DNA of 64,000 bases, from positions 248,001 to 312,000 of the forward strand of contig NZ_JADMLG010000010.1 of assembly GCF_015674855.1 (NCBI RefSeq), in the 5' to 3' direction. This DNA is from Nocardia bovistercoris. Lineage in GTDB: Bacteria; Actinomycetota; Actinomycetes; Mycobacteriales; Mycobacteriaceae. A program made the position numbers and the translations under genes. Under the pieces are notes generated by a model. It had not been told where the DNA came from, ran no database searches, and worked only from the letters and a program-made list of their open reading frames with translations. Shown in pieces: positions 57,499-64,000 of this stretch (positions are counted from its first letter, which is position 1; every line of letters begins with the position of its first letter).

Positions 57499-59224
57499 AC
57501 ACGTTAACCACCGGTCCCTGAACACTGACGGTAGCCCGTTTCTGTTCAGGGTTGTACCGGATTTCCAGCTGTAAAGCCTGGTACAGGGCCGTTTGGTCTG
57601 CCGGACTTCCCATCGACAGTACCTCACCGATGTCTCCCAGACCATCGACCATTCGTTCCAGTTCGTCGGCCTCAATGGGTTGGAGGTTCGGGATGGTATC
57701 AAGTTCTGCCTGCGCGACAGCTCGGTCCATGTGAGCGCTGTTGATAGCGTCGACCAGGGCGCCAGCATCGACACCAGCTTCTATGGCCGCTTGATGCCTG
57801 CGAAGCTTGGTTTCGGCATCGCTGAGCCGTTGCCTGGTGGCCTGACGCTGCTGTTCGTAGTCCACGACATCTTGGGCGTCGATCAACTGGGCGATGGTAT
57901 CGGCGCGATGCTCATGATCGAACAGAGTGCCAATCCAGATGTTCAGCGGGCCGAGCAAGGCTGTCTGACGCAGGTTGACGGTAGTCGGGTGTGTCGCCAG
58001 CACCGGGCTATTGGGAACGAGACTGCGGATACGGCAGCGATAGTAGATATGGCCGCCCTTGGCGGTGGCCTCCATCTTCCGGCTGCACAGATCGCAGCGG
58101 ATGCACCCCCGCAAGGGGTACCACCGGTTGCTCGATGTCGTCGTTCTGGTTCGTTCCAACCGGGCTTGTCCCTGGTTGCCTCCTGCCGCCTTGCGACGGC
58201 GCGTCAGGTACGCCTGCGTGAAGGTCTCGACTGACACGATTGCCGGATGTGCCGGTCGGCGGGAACGGACGATTCGATCCTGATTCGCTCGCTTGAACCG
58301 CACCACATGACCAGCGGCCACATCGTCGGGATCGAGCAGTTCTTCGTGCTTGCTCCATCTGCCGAATACGGCATAGCCGGTGTAGCGGGGGTTCTCCAGA
58401 ATCGCCCGTACCGTCGATGCCTGCCAGCCATCACCGGAACGGTGAGAATTCTGGCCGGGATGATGCGCTGAGGGACAGGGGATGCCATCACGGTTCAACC
58501 CGGCGGCAATCGCTCGATCTCCTCGATCTTGCAGATACTCACGGAAGATCCGCCGTACGACTTCGGCCGCGGGTTCGTCAATCACGAGGATGCGAAGCCG
58601 CAAACCTGCTGCTGCCCGGCTGGGATTGGGATGGGGTGGTCCATCCACCGTGACGTACCCGTAGGGGGCTCTGCCGCCTTGGTGGCGGCCTTCGTTGAGT
58701 ACCTGGGCATCCATGCCTGCCCGAGTCCGTTTCTGGACATGCTGACGCTCGGACTCGCTCATTCCGCCGAGCATGCTCATCAGCATGTTGTGCGAGGGGT
58801 TGAACGGATCGTAGCGGCCACCAAGTTCAGGCACCCAGATCTCGACACCGTAGTTCCTGAAAAGTGGTGCCACCAAACTAAATTGGTTACCAAACCAGCA
58901 GCGAGTGCCTTCACCCACCACAACTGCTGTCCAGCCACGTTTCGGGTTCTTCATGTCCGTCAGGAGCCGACCCGCCTCGGTGCGTCGATGCCAGGGAACC
59001 GAACGGGATTGTCCTACATCGAAGTACGACGTGACGATCGTGCCCGGCGTGAACTTCTCCCCATTGCCGTACTGCCAGGCATAAGACGTTTCCGGGTCTT
59101 GGTTGTCTTCTGTCGAACACCGGCCGTAGAAGGCGAAGGAGATGTCGCCGATCGTGTTCGAGTCTTCGACCGTGATACCGAGGAGCTGATCGAGGGTTGC
59201 CCACTCACTGATAGTGTCTGACAT
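57479..59224 (-). CDS. Large serine recombinase (integrase)
   Basis: The 581-residue protein has an N-terminal resolvase domain with the catalytic serine in FYGRCSTEDNQD (Ser37) and SESERQHVQKRTRAGM at the helix E region. A recombinase domain follows (about 190-340), then a zinc ribbon (CIRCDLCSRKME ... YYRC, about 375-410) and a coiled-coil (about 450-510). This is the layout of large serine integrases that recombine attP and attB in one direction. GAGG lies before the ATG. Its stop is inside tRNA-Leu copy 2, implying this tRNA end is the attachment site of the element. It is intact, unlike the remnants beyond the other tRNA copy. Confidence 0.92.
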   Translation of the reverse strand: MSDTISEWATLDQLLGITVEDSNTIGDISFAFYGRCSTEDNQDPETSYAWQYGNGEKFTPGTIVTSYFDVGQSRSVPWHRRTEAGRLLTDMKNPKRGWTAVVVGEGTRCWFGNQFSLVAPLFRNYGVEIWVPELGGRYDPFNPSHNMLMSMLGGMSESERQHVQKRTRAGMDAQVLNEGRHQGGRAPYGYVTVDGPPHPNPSRAAAGLRLRILVIDEPAAEVVRRIFREYLQDRGDRAIAAGLNRDGIPCPSAHHPGQNSHRSGDGWQASTVRAILENPRYTGYAVFGRWSKHEELLDPDDVAAGHVVRFKRANQDRIVRSRRPAHPAIVSVETFTQAYLTRRRKAAGGNQGQARLERTRTTTSSNRWYPLRGCIRCDLCSRKMEATAKGGHIYYRCRIRSLVPNSPVLATHPTTVNLRQTALLGPLNIWIGTLFDHEHRADTIAQLIDAQDVVDYEQQRQATRQRLSDAETKLRRHQAAIEAGVDAGALVDAINSAHMDRAVAQAELDTIPNLQPIEADELERMVDGLGDIGEVLSMGSPADQTALYQALQLEIRYNPEQKRATVSVQGPVVNVCVRRGT

Positions 59225-59443
59225 GAGCCTCTTTCCGGGGTTGATCTTCTGTTTTGGGAAGCGTGAAGAAGCATGTGCAGGAGGATGCGGGATGCTGCGG
59301 GATTGAGCACCGGCGGACTCGGAGGAACCATGACGGCTATTTCCGGGGTTTCAGGGTTCAATGGGAACCAGCCAGGGGGGTGGTTCGATGACTTTTGCGA
59401 GCAGTGGAGATGAGGAAATATTCCACTTGGGGACCGTCATTTC

Positions 59444-60982
59444 TCATTTAGAATTCCTGGCGGTCGAAGTGGCGATAGCGAGGCGATCGACAAATCGCCG
59501 TGGGCGCGGAGCGAGAGCATCGCGCAGCGAAATCCATTGCCACAGTGTCGCATTCGGAATGTCTAGTTGACCGTCTTTGACGGCAAACCTGACGGCTATT
59601 GAGCCGACAATATACGTTTTTGTGCGGGTGCGGAGTTGCAGCAGGGTGGGTGCAAGCAATGGATCGCGACAGAGAAAATTCACAACTATCTCTGTAGAAT
59701 GCGATATAATAGGATTAGTAGAATTTTGAAAGGAGCGAAATGCCAGATTTCTCCGCATTTTGCAACTTTCATCATAATTAACAGATTGAACTGATGTAGC
59801 TTTCACATCGAAAATGTCCACTGACGGTGAAAGCTGACGGCTAATGCGACCGCCGCTCTCGTGCATTAGTAGACGCTCCGCTTGGCTGAGTCCTCGTTCT
59901 TGCACCGTAACGTCACCATGTTCGTACAATTCTTGAGTCGTACTGATTCGCGCATGCCCCATAATGGCTTGAATATCCCTGTCGGGCACGCCGAGGTTCT
60001 TGAGCAAGGTGGCAGCAGAATGCCGAAAGTCATGCACGCGAACACGTCGAAGTCCAGCGCGCCTGGCTAGTCTTTGAAATATGGTATCGGAGAAATAGTT
60101 CGGCCGAACGGGCCGCCCTTTCTTGGAGAGAAATACTAGGTCTAGGTCATCAACAGCTTCGATACCGAGTGTGTCCATGGTCGCCCGATAGCGAACAAGC
60201 GCCTCACGGACTGGTGGCAGCAAGGGAAGGTCACGCTTACTGTGCTTGGTTTTCAGAGGTCCAGTGACGAGTTTTCCCCGAACCGCCTGAAGCTGTTGCC
60301 GTAGGCGCAGCACGCCATGATCCCAATCGATATCCGACCAGCGAAGTCCTAGGACTTCACCGACACGGACGCCATATAGGGCCAGAATAAGAAATGCCGG
60401 ATAGAGTCGCTCATCCTTGACGAACTCCAGGAAATGCCTCACTTCCTCGGCCGTCCACGGCCGAATCTTTTTGCGATTGGGAGCGCCAATCTTGACGAGT
60501 CTGGCCACATTACGGACTATCAGATCCTCACGCATGGCATTCGTCAGCGCTGACATGAGCACCGACTTGACCCGTACGGCAGTTGCGACCGTCATGCCGT
60601 TAGCGAGTTGATCTTCCATGATTCTTTGAAGGCCCATCACGCTAAGGCCAGTAAGTGACTGCGAGGCAAACAGCGGCTTGACATACAGTCGAATTGTTGT
60701 TTCATAGCCAACTAGCGTCGATTCTCTCAGGGTTTTCGGCGCAATCTCGACGATCCAATAGTCCAGATAAGGACCTACCCTCCACGATCTATCCGAAAGT
60801 GGACTACCCCGCTGCGCATCAGCCATCCTCACCGTCAGCTTCTCATTCGCCTCCTTTCTCGTCCTCCCATAAACTCGCAACCGACGGACCTTTCCGCTGA
60901 CCGTTCCTAGATACGCCGCCCCCTCCCATCGCCCATCCTTCCGGCGGTATATCGTTCCTTCACCAATAGCGCGCCGACTCAT
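59444..60982 (-). CDS. int: Tyrosine recombinase (phage-type integrase)
   Basis: The 512-residue protein has an AP2-like/arm-binding N-terminus (about 1-60), a core-binding SAM-like domain (70-165) and a catalytic domain with Arg206, Lys246, His317-x-x-Arg320, His343 and nucleophile Tyr353, all present. After about residue 375 there is an unusual extension of some 135 residues, encoded by markedly A/T-richer DNA and without recognised motif; ordinary integrases end near 380-400. The start overlaps the excisionase stop (ATGA), so the two genes are translationally coupled. Confidence 0.9.
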   Translation of the reverse strand: MSRRAIGEGTIYRRKDGRWEGAAYLGTVSGKVRRLRVYGRTRKEANEKLTVRMADAQRGSPLSDRSWRVGPYLDYWIVEIAPKTLRESTLVGYETTIRLYVKPLFASQSLTGLSVMGLQRIMEDQLANGMTVATAVRVKSVLMSALTNAMREDLIVRNVARLVKIGAPNRKKIRPWTAEEVRHFLEFVKDERLYPAFLILALYGVRVGEVLGLRWSDIDWDHGVLRLRQQLQAVRGKLVTGPLKTKHSKRDLPLLPPVREALVRYRATMDTLGIEAVDDLDLVFLSKKGRPVRPNYFSDTIFQRLARRAGLRRVRVHDFRHSAATLLKNLGVPDRDIQAIMGHARISTTQELYEHGDVTVQERGLSQAERLLMHESGGRISRQLSPSVDIFDVKATSVQSVNYDESCKMRRNLAFRSFQNSTNPIISHSTEIVVNFLCRDPLLAPTLLQLRTRTKTYIVGSIAVRFAVKDGQLDIPNATLWQWISLRDALAPRPRRFVDRLAIATSTARNSK

Positions 60983-61305
60983 AGCGCAGCTCCGGCTGCT
61001 GCCAGTTCCTGTATAAATTTGGCAACTTCAGTCGATGGCACAAACCGACGTCGACCAATCTTCACCGTGCCAATCTTTCGCTGATGAATCAGCTGGTACA
61101 GACTCCACTTGCTGATGCGTAGACGCTGGCAGGCTTCCGGTACTTCGAGCAGTTCGCTTGAAGCAGTGGACAAATGAACCGGACTGTCAGTCGTGGCCAG
61201 TTGGTCGATCAGCCAATCCCGTTCAACCTCATTACCATCCGCAATGCGCACAAGTACATCAGCAAGGGTGCGGAGCATCTGCCCTTGCCGCAATGCCCCA
61301 CTCAT
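60979..61305 (-). CDS. xis: Excisionase-like HTH DNA-binding protein
   Basis: The 108-residue protein ends in a MerR-like excisionase HTH (LLEVPEACQRLRISKWSLYQ, then KIGTVKIGRRRFVPSTEVAKF), as in Xis proteins encoded before tyrosine integrases in actinobacterial elements. It would bind near attachment-site arms and direct excision. It overlaps the integrase gene by four bases. Confidence 0.85.
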   Translation of the reverse strand: MSGALRQGQMLRTLADVLVRIADGNEVERDWLIDQLATTDSPVHLSTASSELLEVPEACQRLRISKWSLYQLIHQRKIGTVKIGRRRFVPSTEVAKFIQELAAAGAAL

Positions 61306-61321
61306 TGCAATGTCTCCGTCA

Positions 61322-61386
61322 GAGGGAACCTGAAATAATAGGCTCCGAGGTAAAAATTAATACATAGACACATAGGTGGTTCCCTC
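61322..61386. repeat. Inverted repeat pair upstream of xis
   Basis: GAGGGAACC (61322-61330) and GGTTCCCTC (61378-61386) are exact inverted copies, 47 bp apart, beginning 17 bp upstream of the xis start. They may be regulator or recombinase-arm sites. Confidence 0.5.
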
Positions 61387-61493
61387 CTTCCTTGTACTGC
61401 GATGCGAAGCGGCTGAGCGGGTTCAAGATGTGCGCCGAACAGGTCTTTTCTCTTCTGTCCGGATTTACCCAGATTTTACCGCTATAGCGTTGA

Positions 61494-61511
61494 CCCATCA
61501 ATATTGATGGG
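61494..61511. promoter_or_regulatory. Perfect 18-bp palindrome, probable operator
   Basis: CCCATCAATATTGATGGG is a perfect palindrome within the A/T-rich region, about 190 bp upstream of xis. A dimeric repressor of the element is the likely ligand. Confidence 0.55.
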
Positions 61512-61760
61512 ATTATTTAACAACGTTTTATCGCTGGCAACATCCATTTATCCCAAATAATTGCCATCACGCATATTCACTATTTTGTTTCACTATCTTC
61601 TTTTTGGGGATGGGATCGAAGTCCGACAGGTGGGTAGCGTCATGGTGGATTCCATGAAACTGGCCCAGCCTGTCGAATCTTCAGATATTCCATCCGGCGA
61701 CTGAGCCGGTCAGCTTCATGACGTGCCCATCAAAGGGCATCGTCTACTGAAAACTGGTGC

Positions 61761-62123
61761 TCAGTCTTCCGACGGTGCGGCGCTCTTCCTGCTGCGTCGC
61801 GTGGACGACGGGGAGGCTTCCCCGCTGTCCTGGCTCGTCGCCCCGGTGGCAGATGCCCCCGAGGAACGACCACCACGCAGGCGCTCGATTGCTGCCCGTC
61901 TGACTGCTGCTTCGCGTTCGATCTCGGCAATTGCTTCATCTGCGCGATCCGCAAGATCAGTCTCAGTCCGGGCTCTCTCGATATGATCGAGAATTGCCTG
62001 GAGGTGTTCGTCGGCGAGAGTCTTGCCACGCAGTTGAGCGATCAGGCTCAGTTCAGCGTGGATCTCCGCGTCGACCTTGATCGCGATGGTCTTGCGGGTG
62101 GAGTCGTTGTCCGGCATGGACAT
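61761..62123 (-). CDS. Ribbon-helix-helix-like protein of the element
   Basis: The 120-residue protein has an RHH-like N-terminal part (TRKTIAIKVDAEIHAELSLI) followed by a charged helix (HIERARTETDLADRADEAIA) and a Ser/Arg-rich tail. It may be a plasmid-type regulator of copy or partition. ATG at 62123 has GAGGAGG eight bases upstream. Confidence 0.6.
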   Translation of the reverse strand: MSMPDNDSTRKTIAIKVDAEIHAELSLIAQLRGKTLADEHLQAILDHIERARTETDLADRADEAIAEIEREAAVRRAAIERLRGGRSSGASATGATSQDSGEASPSSTRRSRKSAAPSED

Positions 62124-62260
62124 AGCAGCTACCTCCTCGGTAGGGACGCGACTGGTGAGTGCTGGATGCAGGCTCACTGGTTCAGCCGCGGACTACCGAC
62201 AAGGCCGACTCCTGAAGCGTCGCCGCCATGGCCCTGCCCGAACCGTCATCCGGCGCCCGA

Positions 62261-62824
62261 TCATGCCGCTTCTCCTTGCCGGACCTGCCGATCCGATGGC
62301 ACGGGATAGCCGGGAATGGTTATGTCTGAGTCGATTTCATTGCCCCACACGTCCCAGCCGGGTTGCCGCCTGCGGGCGAACAGTTCGAGATATGGTCCCT
62401 TGCTGACTCTTTCGATGATGGCGAACTGTTCTTCCGGCTTGTGACTGTGCTCTTGGACCGGCGCGATGAACCAGGTGGGTTGTGCCCGGAAGTTCACCGA
62501 TGCCTTTCCTCGGGTGCCGAATAAGACATGTTCCGTCATATTGCGCAGGTAGCGGCCGAGTTGCAGACGTGGTTTCATCCAAGTGAGCGGTGATCGGTAG
62601 GTGAAACCCCATGCCTCCATGACCTCGAAGCCGTGCCGGAGCGTGGCATTGGTGACCCACAGCCAGAGATAGGCATCCTCTTCCGCCAAGTCCGCCACCG
62701 GCAGGGCCGTGATTTGTTCCACGGACATTAGGGGATAGTGCTGATCAGCCCCAATAGCCCCCCGCTGCAACACATCCCACGGCGGGTCCGCCAGGATGGT
62801 TCGGTAGCGTCGACCATCACTCAT
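62261..62824 (-). CDS. MT-A70 family adenine methyltransferase
   Basis: The 187-residue protein has the catalytic DPPW (ILADPPWDVL, residues about 10-19) and the family stretch YLWLWVTNATLRHGFEVMEAW, with KPRLQLGRYLRN and a C-terminal GWDVWGNE. Such enzymes make N6-methyladenine in DNA of phages and conjugative elements, commonly for protection against restriction or control of transfer. Its start overlaps the upstream gene's stop by four bases (ATGA). Confidence 0.9.
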   Translation of the reverse strand: MSDGRRYRTILADPPWDVLQRGAIGADQHYPLMSVEQITALPVADLAEEDAYLWLWVTNATLRHGFEVMEAWGFTYRSPLTWMKPRLQLGRYLRNMTEHVLFGTRGKASVNFRAQPTWFIAPVQEHSHKPEEQFAIIERVSKGPYLELFARRRQPGWDVWGNEIDSDITIPGYPVPSDRQVRQGEAA

Positions 62825-63882
62825 GCTGTCCCTCCGGTTTGGATGAGACGGATGAGTTGGTGCGGGGCGATGATGCGGAACAGTCGGCCGTCGAGCCGTT
62901 GATCGCGTTCGATGGCTTCGACGAGGGCAAGCCGTCGTTGTTCGGCTTTGGTCTCGGTGCGGGCCGTCAGACTCCAGATCACCAGAGGGAAGACACCCTC
63001 GGCCTGATCCTGTTCGGTGCCGCTCCGTCGGTAGTTCTCATACTCGCGTGACTTGCGCACCAGGGTCGGGATGGACTCGGTGCCCATGTCCTGCTCGAAG
63101 AACCAACTACTGATCAGGTCGCCGCCTATTTCCGCCGCCGTTTCCAGGTACATGTCCGGCCGCAGCGTCAGCAGGGCACCGCCGAGGCCGTGGTAGGTAC
63201 GCCAGGCCACTGCCTCGATATCCGCCCGGATCAGTTCCAGTCGTCCCTGAAGCTGGGCGGTGAGGAGGGTGATGTGGGTTTCGGCGATGGCGAGGGTGTG
63301 GCTCAGGAAGGTGGTGCTCGGGGTGGTGTAGCGGCGTTTGGGTGGTTCGCCGTTTTCGATCTGGAGCAGTTTCGCGCCGATGAGATCGACGTAATGCACC
63401 AACCCACCCGATCCAGCGCGGAGTCCTCCGATACGGCGTTCCAGGGTGCCGAGTACGCGCCATCGTCGCAATCTGGCCAGTGTGCGCTGGGTGATGCGAA
63501 GTCCCGATCTCGGGCTGAGTTCGTGGAAGTGGAGCTGATGGATCATGCGGACAGTGAGGAAGCGATGTTCGGCTACTGAGCGGAGGATGGCGAAATCGCG
63601 CTCGCTCATCTCTTTACTGATCGTTGTCAGATCATGACGGATGCTGGCAGGCCGACGGGGACGCGAGGATGATGAAGCGAAATCCGCATCAGTCGTTGCG
63701 TGGGTGCGGCCGGATTGGCCATCCACCGGCGGTGATGCACTGGTGGAAGACAACGCGATACGTCGATCGAGATGATCATCGAAATGGCTGCGTCGCAGCA
63801 GTTCGCACAGATCGGTATCTCCCCCAGATAGAGCCTGGGCGGCGGGGCATCCCTCGTGAGGCACGGCAGGAAGGTCGGTCAT
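62821..63882 (-). CDS. Replication-relaxation family protein
   Basis: The 353-residue protein has a variable N-terminus and then a winged-helix region (RDFAILRSVAEHRFLTVRMI, QRTLARLRRWRVLGTLERR) and YVDLIGAKLL, typical of the replication-relaxation family encoded by actinobacterial integrative and conjugative elements. It contains the conserved middle segment DMYLETAAEIGGDLISSWFF near the EQDMGTES string, a nuclease-like DxExD-type core. AAGGAGG precedes the ATG. It marks the element as conjugative, the rest of which lies beyond the right edge. Confidence 0.85.
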   Translation of the reverse strand: MTDLPAVPHEGCPAAQALSGGDTDLCELLRRSHFDDHLDRRIALSSTSASPPVDGQSGRTHATTDADFASSSSRPRRPASIRHDLTTISKEMSERDFAILRSVAEHRFLTVRMIHQLHFHELSPRSGLRITQRTLARLRRWRVLGTLERRIGGLRAGSGGLVHYVDLIGAKLLQIENGEPPKRRYTTPSTTFLSHTLAIAETHITLLTAQLQGRLELIRADIEAVAWRTYHGLGGALLTLRPDMYLETAAEIGGDLISSWFFEQDMGTESIPTLVRKSREYENYRRSGTEQDQAEGVFPLVIWSLTARTETKAEQRRLALVEAIERDQRLDGRLFRIIAPHQLIRLIQTGGTA

Positions 63883-64000
63883 GACCGCCTCCTTCGTTGA
63901 TTCGTCCGATTCCCCGGTCCGTCACTTCCCAGACCATCGAGGAGTTGTGAAAATCCGGCTTCGATCTCTCGAACCGGTCGGCCGTAGCGTTCCCGACTGA

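Larger units (their letters stand above)
61306..61760. other. A/T-rich control region of the integration module
   Basis: This 455-bp stretch is the most A/T-rich in the window and has no gene. It contains a perfect 18-bp palindrome (61494) and a 9-bp inverted repeat pair (61322/61378), so it probably carries promoter and operators for xis-int. Confidence 0.6.

Overview
The window is high-GC DNA from a mycolic-acid-type actinobacterium, most probably Nocardia or a close relative. The support is the GC-rich codon use with frequent GTG/TTG starts, a close match to the mycobacterial dormancy protein Rv0079 next to DosR-type boxes, and a nocardial-style giant NRPS. No rRNA or housekeeping marker is present, so the genus is an inference.

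Layout. 0.2-3.2 kb: two overlapping minus-strand genes for a membrane-anchored beta-propeller and a membrane-anchored protein of unknown function. 4.1-31.5 kb: one 27.4-kb gene for a six-module, 9132-residue NRPS (C-A-T-E, C-A-T-E, C-A*-T-E, C-A-T-E, C-A-T, C-A-NMT-T-TE). The adenylation domain of module 3 has lost its catalytic motifs. Large in-frame tandem-repeat expansions sit in the epimerization domains of modules 3 and 4. 31.6-36.7 kb: DUF4870 membrane protein, a short MgtE-type Mg transporter, and a divergent universal-stress-protein/Rv0079-like pair sharing an intergenic region with two DosR-like boxes, then an HSL-family hydrolase. 36.9-41.0 kb: a caspase-TPR protein followed by a membrane protein with a periplasmic-binding-like ectodomain. 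41.3-45.7 kb: acetyltransferases, an AraC regulator divergent from an SDR, and a PAS-GGDEF protein. 46.2-49.8 kb: a complete His-Xaa-Ser (HXS) peptide-modification locus, hxsA-hxsD-hxsB-hxsC, preceded by a 22-codon ORF. 50.2-53.8 kb: TetR repressor with a palindromic operator, divergent from a secreted propeller plus a Tat-exported GMC (cholesterol-oxidase-like) oxidoreductase.

53.9-64 kb is mobile DNA. It contains serine-recombinase remnants split by an IS4-family element with perfect 39-bp inverted repeats, then two identical tRNA-Leu(GAG) genes in inverted orientation about 0.9 kb apart, each meeting a recombinase tail-to-tail. Beyond them is the int end of an integrative element read leftward: replication-relaxation protein, MT-A70 methyltransferase, RHH protein, excisionase, tyrosine integrase and large serine recombinase. 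The element runs off the right edge.

The best candidates for new biology are the NRPS with a dead internal A domain and repeat-swollen E domains, the HXS locus with its leader ORF, and the mirror-image tRNA/recombinase junctions.
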